A stretch of 64,000 nt of DNA. Source: an uncultured Sterolibacteriaceae bacterium (lineage in GTDB: Bacteria > Pseudomonadota > Gammaproteobacteria > Burkholderiales > Rhodocyclaceae). The DNA lies in the NCBI GenBank assembly GCA_937888595.1, contig CALARK010000021.1, positions 434,001 to 498,000 on the forward strand, written 5' to 3'. Positions 23,829-32,570 of this stretch are shown piece after piece. Position numbers and translations under genes: made by a program. The first letter of the stretch is position 1. Each line of letters starts with the position of its first letter. The notes under the pieces were generated by a model. That model saw only the letters and a program-made list of their open reading frames with translations. It was not told the DNA's origin and made no database searches.

Positions 23829-23852
23829 GCCGTTCTGCCGGCGCCGACTTTA
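23829..23852 (-). repeat. 24-bp dispersed repeat, copy 9
   Basis: This copy matches 21 of 24 positions. It fills the gap between two convergent genes, and its T-rich end supplies the TAA stop codon of the 106-residue gene on the minus strand. Confidence 0.78.
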
Positions 23853-24170
23853 GCGGCCCGATGTGGTGCGGTCGCGCTGGCGCAGGGCGCAGTCGTAGGC
23901 TTGTTCGAACACCGGATCCTGCGTTTCGCGACGTAGTCCCGCAAAGAGCGCGACGGCGCGTTCCCGGTCGATCGGCCGCCCGCCGTGAAGCAGCGGGATG
24001 AATGCGAGGCCGCGCAGCAGGGGCGGTAAGTTCTTGTCGCCTCCGCTGGCGATCAATGCGCTGGCAAGCGCCACGGCGGCATCGGCATCCGGCGCCGCGC
24101 CGATCAAGCGCGGCAGGATGTCGATCCGTATGATCTCCGCCAGCGCGTCTTCGGCACTGGCAGCGTTCAT
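23850..24170 (-). CDS. Small hypothetical protein
   Basis: A 106-residue, mainly helical, soluble protein that I do not recognise. It is acidic in the first half and ends in a basic tail (CALRQRDRTTSGR). The ATG overlaps the topB stop (ATGA), so it is co-translated with topoisomerase III. The stop codon comes from the dispersed repeat, which may mean that the original C terminus was altered by the insertion. Confidence 0.65.
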   Translation of the reverse strand: MNAASAEDALAEIIRIDILPRLIGAAPDADAAVALASALIASGGDKNLPPLLRGLAFIPLLHGGRPIDRERAVALFAGLRRETQDPVFEQAYDCALRQRDRTTSGR

Positions 24171-26704
24171 TTTGCCTTCTTGGCGGCAGCCTTCTTCGCG
24201 GCGGGCTTCTTCGCCGCCGTCTTGCCATCGCCGACTTTCTCCGCGGTCGCCTTTTTCGCCGGTGCCTTGGCGGCGCGCTGCTCGAACTCGAAGCCGACCT
24301 TGCCGTCGGCGCCGCGCACGAGGTAGGCGGAGAACTTCTTCTTCGTGCGGTTGGAGACGAAGCCCTTGAGCAGGCTGGTCTTGCCGGTTTCGAGCAGCTT
24401 CTGCATCTCGGCCTTGGAGATCTCCTGCTGCAGGATCACCTTGCCGGAGCGGAAGTCGCAGGATTTCGCCGCGCCGGTGGATTTCTCGCAGACGTAGGAC
24501 ATGGGTTGTTCGAAGACGCGCGCGCCGCACTTCGGGCAGGCGCCGAGCGGCTCCAGACCGCTGAAATCGACTTCCTCGCCGGCCTCGTCCTCGTTGCCGA
24601 AGTCGAACTTCGGCGCGTGCTCGTCGTCGAGCTTGATGACGGCGGCGAAGGCACGCCCCATCTTGCTGCGGAAGCCCTGCAGCGGGCCGATCTGCCGCTT
24701 CTCCAGCAGTTCGTCCATCTCCTCCGGTTCCCACTGGCGGCTGGCGACGACCTTCCACAGCTTGTAGTCGCACTTGTCGCACTTGAAGTGGCGGTAGGTT
24801 TCATGGATCGTGCCACCGCACTTCGGGCAGGGCGTCTTGAGCGTGCCGAAATCGGCGTCGGAGAACTCGCCGGTCTTGATGCGCTCGACCATCACCTGGG
24901 TTTGCTCGGTGATGTGGGACATGAACTCCTCGCGCTTGAGGCGTCCGTGTTCCATTTCCTTGAGCTTCCATTCCCACAGGCCGGTGAGTTCCGGCGAGCG
25001 GATCTCGTCGACCTTGAGCTGTTCGAGGGCGAAAAGCAGATTGAAAGCCTTCGCGGTCGGTTGCAGTTCGCGGCCGTTGCGGTGCACGTACTCCTCGGCG
25101 ATCAGGCCCTCGATCGTCGCGGCGCGCGTCGCCGGGGTGCCGAGGCCGCGCTCGGACATCGCCTCGCGCAGCGAGTCGTCGTCCACCAGCTTGCCGGCGC
25201 CCTCCATGGCAGAGAGCAGCGTCGCTTCGTTGAAGCGCGGCGGCGGCTTGGTGGCGTTGGCCTTGACCTCGACGTCGTTGGCCCAGACGCGTTCCTTCTT
25301 ATCCAGCGGCGGCAGGTTGGGGTTCTCTTCGTCTGCGCCGACAGCTTCCTTGCCATACACGGCCAGCCAGCCCGGCGTGACGAGCACCTTGCCGACGGTC
25401 TTGAAGGGCTCGCCCTCGACGCGCGTGATGCGCGTGGTGACCTGGTATTCGGCGCTCGGGAAGAAGATGGCGATGAAGCGCTTGACGACCAGGTCGTAGA
25501 GCTTCTGCTCGGGTTCGGTGAGGTTCTTCGGCGCCGCGCCGGTCGGGATGATGGCGAAGTGGTCCGAAACCTTGGCGTTGTTGAAGATGCGCTTGGTCGG
25601 GTGCACCCAGCCGTTGTCGAGCACCGTCGTGGCGTGCTTGCCAAGAGGGCTGTCGGTCAGCGCGCGCAGCGTGTCCTTCGCGGCGCCGATCATGTCCTCG
25701 GGCAGGTAGCGGCTGTCGGTACGGGGATAGGTGAGCACCTTGTGGCGTTCATACAGCGCCTGCGCCAGCGCCAGCGTATTGCGTGCCGAGAAGCCGAAGC
25801 GGCCGTTGGCGTCGCGTTGCAACGAGGTCAGGTCGTAGAGCAGCGGGCAGGCTTCGGTCTTGGGTGTCGCCTCTTCCGTGACCTCGCCGTGCTTGCCGAG
25901 GCATTTCTTGCGCAAGGCTTCGGCCTTCGACTGCTCCCACAGGCGCTCGGCCTTGGCGTGCTCGTCGTCGTTCTTCTTGAATTTCTCGTCGAACCACTTG
26001 CCGCGATAGGTGCCGGCGACGGCCTGGAACTCGGCCTCGACCTCCCAGTAGTCGCGTGGTTCGAAGGCGCGGATGGCCTTTTCGCGCTCGACGAGGATGG
26101 CCAGGGTCGGCGTCTGCACACGGCCGACGGTGGTCTTGTAGAAGCCGCCTTCCTGCGAGTTGAAGGCGGTCATGGCGCGCGTGCCGTTGATGCCGATAAG
26201 CCAGTCGGCCTCCGAGCGGCAGCGCGCGGCGTCGGCCAGCGGCAGCATCTCTTCATCGGTGCGCAGGTGGGCGAAGCCGTCGCGGATCGCGGTGGCGGTC
26301 ATCGATTGCAGCCACAGGCGGCGCACCGGCTTGTCCGACTTGGTGTGCTGCACGACGTAGCGGAAGATCAGTTCGCCCTCGCGGCCCGCGTCGCAGGCGT
26401 TCACCAGCCCGGTGACGTCCTTGCGCTTGACGAGGCGCGTTAGCAGCCGGAGCCGGTCGGCGGTCTTGTCGATCGGGTTGAGCGTGAAGCGGGGCGGGAT
26501 CACCGGCAGGTGGGTGAAGGTCCATTTGCCGCGCTTGACCTCGTATTCCTCGGGCACGGCCAGCTCGAGCAGATGGCCGACGGCCGAGCTCAATACATAG
26601 TGCTCGCTCTCGAAATAGTCGCCTTCACGGGTGAAGCCGCCCAAGGCTCTCGCGATGTCCTGGGCGACCGAAGGCTTTTCGGCGATGATCAATTGTTTGC
26701 TCAT
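24167..26704 (-). CDS. topB: DNA topoisomerase III (type IA)
   Basis: An 845-residue type IA topoisomerase. The Toprim domain starts at IIAEKPSVAQDIA and contains NACDAGREGELIFRY; the catalytic tyrosine lies in LTYPRTDSRYLP. GRVQTPTLAILVERE and RGLGTPATRAATIEGL are characteristic of the family. Two C-terminal zinc-finger segments (CPKCGGTIHET and CPKCGARVFEQ) and a Lys/Ala-rich tail follow. It decatenates DNA and resolves recombination intermediates. The tail contains KVGDGKTA from a degenerate dispersed-repeat copy. The ATG at 26704 begins the typical SKQLIIAEKPS. Confidence 0.95.
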   Translation of the reverse strand: MSKQLIIAEKPSVAQDIARALGGFTREGDYFESEHYVLSSAVGHLLELAVPEEYEVKRGKWTFTHLPVIPPRFTLNPIDKTADRLRLLTRLVKRKDVTGLVNACDAGREGELIFRYVVQHTKSDKPVRRLWLQSMTATAIRDGFAHLRTDEEMLPLADAARCRSEADWLIGINGTRAMTAFNSQEGGFYKTTVGRVQTPTLAILVEREKAIRAFEPRDYWEVEAEFQAVAGTYRGKWFDEKFKKNDDEHAKAERLWEQSKAEALRKKCLGKHGEVTEEATPKTEACPLLYDLTSLQRDANGRFGFSARNTLALAQALYERHKVLTYPRTDSRYLPEDMIGAAKDTLRALTDSPLGKHATTVLDNGWVHPTKRIFNNAKVSDHFAIIPTGAAPKNLTEPEQKLYDLVVKRFIAIFFPSAEYQVTTRITRVEGEPFKTVGKVLVTPGWLAVYGKEAVGADEENPNLPPLDKKERVWANDVEVKANATKPPPRFNEATLLSAMEGAGKLVDDDSLREAMSERGLGTPATRAATIEGLIAEEYVHRNGRELQPTAKAFNLLFALEQLKVDEIRSPELTGLWEWKLKEMEHGRLKREEFMSHITEQTQVMVERIKTGEFSDADFGTLKTPCPKCGGTIHETYRHFKCDKCDYKLWKVVASRQWEPEEMDELLEKRQIGPLQGFRSKMGRAFAAVIKLDDEHAPKFDFGNEDEAGEEVDFSGLEPLGACPKCGARVFEQPMSYVCEKSTGAAKSCDFRSGKVILQQEISKAEMQKLLETGKTSLLKGFVSNRTKKKFSAYLVRGADGKVGFEFEQRAAKAPAKKATAEKVGDGKTAAKKPAAKKAAAKKAK
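24216..24239 (-). repeat. Degenerate 24-bp repeat copy (in topB tail)
   Basis: About 19 of 24 positions match; read as KVGDGKTA in the lysine-rich C-terminal tail of topoisomerase III, the same phase as most genic copies. Confidence 0.5.
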
Positions 26705-26763
26705 ATGGGGGGCGGATGTTAAGCGCCCTTTGATCAAACTTGCAAGCCGGGCTGGTTCAGCCC

Positions 26764-27843
26764 TCAGTTCAACCTCTGGTAGCGCCCCCCCGGCAACTGG
26801 GCGATGCGGCCGTCCAGTTCGAGCGGCAGCAGTTGCGCCAGCAGGGCGTCGGCGGCCAGGCCGGTGCGCGCCGCCAGCGTGTCCAGGTCGCAGGGATCGC
26901 CGCCGAGCGCGACGAGGATCGGATCGGTCTCGGCTTCGGCCACCGGCGGCAGGGCGGCGGGATCGACGACATTTTCCCAGCGCAGTTCCTCGAGGATGTC
27001 CTGCGCCGACTCGACCAGCTTGGCGCCCTGCTTGATGAGCGCGTGGCAGCCCTTCGACTGGGGCGAGTGGATCGAGCCCGGGATGGCGAAGACTTCACGG
27101 CCGGCTTCCGCGGCGAGGCGGGCGGTAATCAGCGAACCACTCTGCTGTGCGGCCTCGACGACGAGGCAGCCGCGTGCCATGCCGGCGATGAGCCGGTTGC
27201 GGCGCGGAAAGTTGGCCGCGAGCGGCGGCGTGCCGAGCGGGAATTCGCTGACGATGCAGCCGCGGTCCGCGATCTCGCGCGCCAGTGCCTCGTTGCGGGC
27301 GGGGTAGATGCGGTCGATGCCGGTGCCGATCACGGCGATGGTCGATGGGACTTCCTGCAGCGCGCCGCGGTGGGCGGCGGCGTCGATGCCGGCGGCGAGC
27401 CCGCTGACGATGGTCAGTCCGGCGCGGGCCAGTGCTGCGGCGAAGGCTTCGGCGTTCGCTTCACCCTGCTTCGTCGCATTGCGGCTGCCGACAATGGCGA
27501 AGGCGGGCCGGTTGAGCACCGCGAGGTCACCCTTCGCGTAGAGCAGGACGGGCGGGTCATCGGCTGTCAGGAGTGCCTGCGGGTAGGCGGCGTCGGCAAG
27601 CGTCAGGATATGGTTGCCGGCCTGGGCGGCCCACGTCTGTGCGGCCTCGATGCCAGCCCGTCCGTCATGGGCGAGCAGGCGCTCGGCCAGTCCGCCGCCG
27701 ATCACGCCGCGCAAGGCCGAGGGCGGCGCGGCGAAGACCGCCTCTGGGCTGCCGAAGGCCTTGAGCAGTTGCCGCCGGGATTCGCCGCCGATGCCGGGGA
27801 TCAGGGTCAGCCTGATCCAGGCAGCCAGTTCGCCGCTGGCCAA
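26764..27843 (-). CDS. dprA: DNA-processing protein DprA
   Basis: A 359-residue protein with an N-terminal SAM-like helical region, the DprA Rossmann domain (FAIVGSRNATKQGE, SGLAAGIDAAAHRGAL, NRLIAGMARG, QSGSLITARLA, PGSIHSPQSKGCHALIKQGA) and a C-terminal winged-helix domain (about 295-355). DprA binds incoming single-stranded DNA and loads RecA during natural transformation. The start appears to be TTG at 27843, three bases after the stop of the LysM gene. Presence does not by itself prove competence. Confidence 0.92.
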   Translation of the reverse strand: MASGELAAWIRLTLIPGIGGESRRQLLKAFGSPEAVFAAPPSALRGVIGGGLAERLLAHDGRAGIEAAQTWAAQAGNHILTLADAAYPQALLTADDPPVLLYAKGDLAVLNRPAFAIVGSRNATKQGEANAEAFAAALARAGLTIVSGLAAGIDAAAHRGALQEVPSTIAVIGTGIDRIYPARNEALAREIADRGCIVSEFPLGTPPLAANFPRRNRLIAGMARGCLVVEAAQQSGSLITARLAAEAGREVFAIPGSIHSPQSKGCHALIKQGAKLVESAQDILEELRWENVVDPAALPPVAEAETDPILVALGGDPCDLDTLAARTGLAADALLAQLLPLELDGRIAQLPGGRYQRLN

Positions 27844-27846
27844 GAA

Positions 27847-28866
27847 TCAGGGCTGGCGGACGCGGTCGCCCGCTGCCACGGGCCGCGAGGCGTCGGTGAT
27901 CAGGGCGTAGGACACCCGGTCGAAGACGCGGAAGACGAACATCAGTCCGTAGCGCTCTTCCGGCAGCGTGTGGGTTTGCGGCTGGGCATCGCCGAAACGG
28001 TTGGTCACGGTCGTGCCGGCGCTGTAGAGTGCCAGGACATGGCCCATTTCGAGGCCATCCTTGCTGCCCCGAGAAATGGCGACGATGGAGTTCCGCCCAC
28101 CGACACCGACGCCGTCGTAGAGCTTGAGCACGCGTCCCTCGACCGCTTGTGCCGGCTTGTGGGGCATGTAGCTCATGATCTCGGGTCGGCTGGCCGGCAC
28201 CAGCTGGTCGCCGCGGCCGATCTCCTGGCGGGCGCTGACGATGGTGAGCGGGGTCACGTCCTGGCCTGCCGCGCCGCTGACCTGCGCATTGCCGAGATAG
28301 ACGGCCTCGATGCCGAGCGCTTCGCCGCTGTCGGGGTCGCGCAGCGGCTGGCCGGGCTTGTAGACCTGCCACTGGCCGATCTTGGGATCGACGCCGCTGG
28401 CATAGACGAGATCGCCGTTGCCGCCATAGACGCGGTTTTCCTGCAGGGCGACGATGCGCGGTGCGTTCTCGAGGCTGGCCGTTTCGATGACCAGCGGCTG
28501 GGTGAGGAAGGGTTCGATCGCACGGGCCGGAATCGCCGGGATTTCCTGGGGCGGGACTTCGACGCGGACCTGCGGCGAAAGCTTGACCACATTGCCGAGC
28601 CGCAGGCTGGGCCCGTTGCGGTCGAGGATGACCACCTGCCCGGGGTAGATGCGGTGCGGATTCTTCACCTGCTCCGCATTCATCTTCCAGATGTCGGGCC
28701 AGAGGAAGGGATCCTTGAGGAACTTCGCCGCGATCCCCCAGAGGGTATCGCCCTTCACGACGGTATGGCGGTCGGGCGCATCCGGTGCGAGCTCGATGGG
28801 CTGGCCGGACTGGGCGATGGCGGCGGTTGAAAAACCGAAAACGAGCGCGAATATAATGTTCCGCAT
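27847..28866 (-). CDS. Secreted LysM-domain protein
   Basis: A 339-residue protein with a signal peptide (about 1-19, ending AIAQ) and one LysM domain (about 33-82; HTVVKGDTLWGIAAKFL, IYPGQVVIL) that should bind peptidoglycan. The remaining 250 residues are beta-rich and unknown. In many betaproteobacteria this gene precedes dprA and lies divergent from def-fmt-rsmB, exactly as here. The ATG at 28866 gives a clean signal peptide. Confidence 0.9.
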   Translation of the reverse strand: MRNIIFALVFGFSTAAIAQSGQPIELAPDAPDRHTVVKGDTLWGIAAKFLKDPFLWPDIWKMNAEQVKNPHRIYPGQVVILDRNGPSLRLGNVVKLSPQVRVEVPPQEIPAIPARAIEPFLTQPLVIETASLENAPRIVALQENRVYGGNGDLVYASGVDPKIGQWQVYKPGQPLRDPDSGEALGIEAVYLGNAQVSGAAGQDVTPLTIVSARQEIGRGDQLVPASRPEIMSYMPHKPAQAVEGRVLKLYDGVGVGGRNSIVAISRGSKDGLEMGHVLALYSAGTTVTNRFGDAQPQTHTLPEERYGLMFVFRVFDRVSYALITDASRPVAAGDRVRQP

Positions 28867-28950
28867 GCAGGGACTCCGGGCGCCGGATGGCAACTGCATC
28901 GGATTCTGCCCCCAAATTCCGCACGCATCAACCCGTTAAAGGCGTCTTTC

Positions 28951-29454
28951 ATGGCTTTGTTGCCGATATTGCGATATCCCGATCCCCGCCTGCACACGGT
29001 CGCCAAACCGGTGGCGGCCGTCGATGCCGGCATCCGCAAGCTGGCGGCCGACATGCTCGAGACCATGTACGAGGCGCCGGGCATCGGCCTGGCGGCCACG
29101 CAGGTCAACGTGCACAAGCGCGTCCTGGTGCTCGACGTGTCCGAGGACAAGTCGCAGCCGCGGGTCTTCATCAATCCGGAAATCCTCTGGCGCGAAGGCG
29201 AGTGTGTCGGCGAGGAAGGCTGCCTGTCCGTGCCGGGCATCTACGAAACGGTGAAGCGCAGCGAGCGCGTCAAGGTGCGCGCCCTCAATGCCGACGGCGA
29301 GGCTTTCGAAGTCGAGGCCGACGGCCTGCTCGCCATCTGCCTGCAGCACGAGATCGACCACCTCGACGGCAAGGTGTTCGTCGAATACCTCTCCAGCCTC
29401 AAGCTCAACCGCATCAAGGCCAAGCTCGCCAAGCAGGCCCGGATCACCGCCTGA
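28951..29454 (+). CDS. def: Peptide deformylase
   Basis: A 167-residue metalloenzyme removing the formyl group from nascent proteins. The three signature motifs are intact: GIGLAATQ, EGCLSVPG with the metal-binding cysteine, and HEIDH with two metal-binding histidines. It heads the def-fmt-rsmB operon; fmt starts two bases after its stop codon. Confidence 0.97.
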   Translation: MALLPILRYPDPRLHTVAKPVAAVDAGIRKLAADMLETMYEAPGIGLAATQVNVHKRVLVLDVSEDKSQPRVFINPEILWREGECVGEEGCLSVPGIYETVKRSERVKVRALNADGEAFEVEADGLLAICLQHEIDHLDGKVFVEYLSSLKLNRIKAKLAKQARITA

Positions 29455-29456
29455 TT

Positions 29457-30395
29457 GTGAAAGTCGCTTTCGCCGGCACACCGGAATTCGCCGCAGTCGC
29501 CCTGCGCGACTTGCTCGCCGCCGGCTTCGACGTCCCGCTCGTCCTGACCCAACCCGACCGTCCTGCCGGCCGCGGCCAGAAACTCGTGGCCAGCCCGGTC
29601 AAGCAGGTGGCGCTGGCCCATGGCATTCCCGTCCATCAGCCCGAAAAACTGCGCGATCCGGCGACGCATGCGCCGCTGATCGATGCGGCCCCGGATGTGC
29701 TGGTGGTCGCCGCCTATGGTTTGATCCTGCCGCAGGCGGTGCTCGACATTCCGCAACGCAAACCGGGCGGCTGCCTCAACATCCACGCCTCGCTGCTGCC
29801 GCGCTGGCGCGGGGCGGCGCCGATCCAGCGCTGCATCGAGGCCGGCGATGCCGAAACCGGCGTGACCATCATGCAGATGGAGGCCGGCCTCGACACCGGC
29901 CCGATGCTGCTCGCCGAAACGACAAAAGTCGGCGCCGGCGAGACGGCGGCCACGTTGCACGACCGGCTTGCCGATATCGGCGGACGGCTGATCGTGGCCG
30001 CGCTGCGTGAGCTCGATGGCCTGTCGCCGGCGACCCAGCCCGAAGCTGGCGTCACCTATGCCACCAAGATCGGCAAGGCCGAAGCGGCCATCGACTGGCG
30101 ACGGTCGGCGTCCGAGATCGAGCGGCGCATCCGCGCCTTCGACCCCTTTCCCGGCTGCACCGCGCAGCTGGGCGACGCGACGCTCAAGCTCTGGCGTGCG
30201 GAGATGGCTGCCGGCACGGGGCAGCCTGGCGAAATCCTCGCGGTCGCCCCGGACGGCATTACCGTCGCCTGCGGGACGGGCGCGCTGCGGCTCGTCGAAC
30301 TGCAGAAGCCCGGTGGCCGCCGTCTCGCCAGCGCCGACTTTCTGCACGGCTTTGCGCTGACGGCCGGGCAGCGTTTCGCCCTGCCCGCCGTTTGA
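29457..30395 (+). CDS. fmt: Methionyl-tRNA formyltransferase
   Basis: A 312-residue enzyme that formylates initiator Met-tRNA. The N-terminal domain shows VAFAGTPEFAAVAL, LTQPDRPAGRG, the catalytic stretch LNIHASLLPRWRGAAPIQRCI and MEAGLDTGPML; the C-terminal OB-like domain ends in GGRRLASADFLHGF. The start is GTG at 29457. Two dispersed-repeat copies lie in the gene: KVGAGETA (157-164) in the common phase, and RRLASADF near the C terminus in another phase, where the family is naturally similar. Confidence 0.96.
   Translation: MKVAFAGTPEFAAVALRDLLAAGFDVPLVLTQPDRPAGRGQKLVASPVKQVALAHGIPVHQPEKLRDPATHAPLIDAAPDVLVVAAYGLILPQAVLDIPQRKPGGCLNIHASLLPRWRGAAPIQRCIEAGDAETGVTIMQMEAGLDTGPMLLAETTKVGAGETAATLHDRLADIGGRLIVAALRELDGLSPATQPEAGVTYATKIGKAEAAIDWRRSASEIERRIRAFDPFPGCTAQLGDATLKLWRAEMAAGTGQPGEILAVAPDGITVACGTGALRLVELQKPGGRRLASADFLHGFALTAGQRFALPAV
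29924..29947 (+). repeat. 24-bp dispersed repeat, copy 10 (in fmt)
   Basis: This copy matches 23 of 24 positions and encodes KVGAGETA in Fmt. Confidence 0.92.
30319..30342 (-). repeat. 24-bp dispersed repeat, copy 11 (3' end of fmt)
   Basis: This copy matches 21 of 24 positions but is read as RRLASADF, close to the normal Fmt sequence at this point. It may be a real copy, or a natural segment that happens to match. Confidence 0.5.
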
Positions 30396-31627
30396 AGCAG
30401 CCGCCACTTTCGGCCGCGCTGTCCGCCGCAGCGGAGCTGGTCGGCGGCGTCATCGCCGGCCGCACACCCGACGCCTTGCTCGCCCGGCTCGATCCGGCAT
30501 TGCGGCCGGCGGTCATCGACCTCGGCTTCACCACCCTGCGCGACTGCGGACGGGGCGATTTTCTGCTCGGCCGGTTGATGGCGCGGCCGCTCGACCATGC
30601 GCCGACACGCGCGCTGCTGCTCGTCGCGCTGGCCCGGCTCGAGCGCCGGCCCGAGGAGGCGCATACCCTCGTCGACCAGGCTGTCACCGCCGCGGGTTTG
30701 GCAAATAAGCGCTTCAAGGGACTCGTCAATGCGGTGCTGCGCAACTTCCTGCGCCGCCGCGATGAACTGCTCGTCGCGGCGGACGAGGACGAAGTCGCGC
30801 ACTGGCGCCATCCGCGCTGGTGGCTCGACGCGCTGCGGTCCGCCTATCCGGATGGCTGGCAGGCCATCGCCGCCGCCGGCAACGGCCATCCGCCGATGTG
30901 CCTGCGGTTCAACCGGCGCCGTCCTGCGGAAGCCGACTTTTCTGGCGTTCATCTGGACGATACCGCATTGCTGCTCGACCAGCCGGTGCCGGTCGAGCGC
31001 ATTCCCGGATTCCGCGAAGGACAGGTTTCGGTCCAGGACTGGGGGGCGCAGCAGGCGGCCCGCCTGCTCGATGCGCAGGACGGCATGCGCGTGCTCGATG
31101 CCTGCGCCGCGCCGGGCGGCAAGACGGCGCATCTGCTGGAACGGGCCGATCTCGACCTGACGGCGCTCGAGCTGGACGCGACGCGTGCCCGCCGCGTCAC
31201 CGAAAACCTCGACCGCTTGAGTCTCGCCGCTACGGTGCGAGTCGCCGATGCCGCCCGCCCGGACGACTGGTGGGATGGCCGGCCCTTCGACCGCATCCTC
31301 GCCGACGTACCCTGCTCGGCTTCCGGCGTGGTGCGTCGGCATCCCGACATCAAGTGGCTGCGGCGCGCGGCGGATGTGGCGGGATTCGCACGCACGCAGG
31401 CGCGGATTCTCGATGCCTTGTGGCCGACGCTGGCGGCGGGTGGCAAAATGCTCTACTGCACCTGCTCGGTGTTTCCGGAAGAAAACGACGATCAGATGCG
31501 CGCCTTTCTCGCGCGGCATCCGGAGGCCCGTCCGCTGCGGACCGGCGATGCCGCGACGGGCTGGAGACTGCTGCCGTCGGAACGGCATGACGGCTTTTAT
31601 TACGCCCTGTTGGGCAAGGAGATCTGA
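30392..31627 (+). CDS. rsmB: 16S rRNA (cytosine-967-C5)-methyltransferase RsmB
   Basis: A 411-residue enzyme: an N-terminal NusB-like RNA-binding domain (about 5-140), then a Rossmann methyltransferase (about 215-410) with VLDACAAPGGKTAHLLE, DVPCSASGVVRRHPDIKWLR with one catalytic cysteine, and YCTCSVFPEEND with the other. The TTG start overlaps the fmt stop. A weak repeat-like stretch encodes RRPAEADF between the two domains. Confidence 0.95.
   Translation: MKQPPLSAALSAAAELVGGVIAGRTPDALLARLDPALRPAVIDLGFTTLRDCGRGDFLLGRLMARPLDHAPTRALLLVALARLERRPEEAHTLVDQAVTAAGLANKRFKGLVNAVLRNFLRRRDELLVAADEDEVAHWRHPRWWLDALRSAYPDGWQAIAAAGNGHPPMCLRFNRRRPAEADFSGVHLDDTALLLDQPVPVERIPGFREGQVSVQDWGAQQAARLLDAQDGMRVLDACAAPGGKTAHLLERADLDLTALELDATRARRVTENLDRLSLAATVRVADAARPDDWWDGRPFDRILADVPCSASGVVRRHPDIKWLRRAADVAGFARTQARILDALWPTLAAGGKMLYCTCSVFPEENDDQMRAFLARHPEARPLRTGDAATGWRLLPSERHDGFYYALLGKEI
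30918..30941 (-). repeat. Degenerate 24-bp repeat copy (in rsmB)
   Basis: About 20 of 24 positions match; read as RRPAEADF in the linker before the methyltransferase domain, a minority phase. Confidence 0.45.
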
Positions 31628-31630
31628 AAC

Positions 31631-32563
31631 GTGGAGAGCAGGCCTGCAGGCTGCAACCCGGTGGCCACCAACCAGAGCGCCATCGGTTTCCTGCACGAGA
31701 TGGACCGGGCGCTCCACGATTTCCTGCAATGGCAGAAGCGGCTCTATCGCGCCCTGATCAGCGACGCCGCCGTCAATCCCGAAACCCTGAGCCTGACCGG
31801 CGAGGTGCGCGGCGCGTTCGGCAAATGGTTTCTCGACCTGCCCGAGACGGTGCGCGACCGCGACCCGGCCATCCGCGACATCTGGGACCTGCACGAACGC
31901 ATGCACGGCGCTGCCTGTGACCTGCTCGCTGCGCATGTCGCAGGGAAGCCGATCACGCCAGCCACTTTCGATGCCTTCGTCGATCTCGCGCAGGATTTCA
32001 AGCTGGCGATGCTCAAGTACCAGCGCCGCATCATCAGCGAGGTCTGCACGCTCGACCCCCTGACGGGCGCCGGCAACCGCTATGCCATGGACCTGCGGCT
32101 CACCGAGGAATGGGAGCGTTCGCGCCGTTCCGGTGCGCCCTGCAGCCTGTGCCTGCTCGACATTGACCACTTCAAGGAGGTCAATGACACCCACGGCCAC
32201 GCTGCCGGCGATGCCGTGCTGCGCATGATCTCCCGTTACCTGAAGGGAGAGGGCCGCGCGTACGACGATCTGTTCCGCTACGGCGGCGAGGAATTCCTCA
32301 TCTGCATGCCCAACACGCCGCTCGGCGATGCCGAAGCGGTGTTCAACCGCCTGCGGGAGGGTCTGGCGGCGATGACGATCCCGCTCGAGGGCGGGACCGG
32401 GCTCGGCGTCACAGCCTCCTTCGGCGTGGCACTCCTGCTGACCGACGAGCCGATCGAGCGCTCGATCGAGCGGGCCGACCATGCCCTGCTGTGCGCCAAG
32501 AGCGCCGGCCGCAACCGGGTCTGCGTGTGGGACATTTCATCCCCGGCCGGCTATACGGGCTGA
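31631..32563 (+). CDS. Diguanylate cyclase with CZB-like N-terminal domain
   Basis: A 310-residue cytoplasmic protein. The C-terminal GGDEF domain (about 150-305) keeps LLDIDHFKEVNDTHGHAAGD and FRYGGEEF, so cyclase activity is likely; the usual RxxD inhibition site is absent. The N-terminal helical half resembles the zinc-binding CZB domain of DgcZ in its pattern (FGKWF, DLHERMHGAA, TFDAFVDLAQDF), but the cysteine expected before FGKW is not there, so zinc sensing may be lost or changed. A GTG start four bases after rsmB is used. Confidence 0.85.
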   Translation: MESRPAGCNPVATNQSAIGFLHEMDRALHDFLQWQKRLYRALISDAAVNPETLSLTGEVRGAFGKWFLDLPETVRDRDPAIRDIWDLHERMHGAACDLLAAHVAGKPITPATFDAFVDLAQDFKLAMLKYQRRIISEVCTLDPLTGAGNRYAMDLRLTEEWERSRRSGAPCSLCLLDIDHFKEVNDTHGHAAGDAVLRMISRYLKGEGRAYDDLFRYGGEEFLICMPNTPLGDAEAVFNRLREGLAAMTIPLEGGTGLGVTASFGVALLLTDEPIERSIERADHALLCAKSAGRNRVCVWDISSPAGYTG

Positions 32564-32570
32564 ACGTCGC

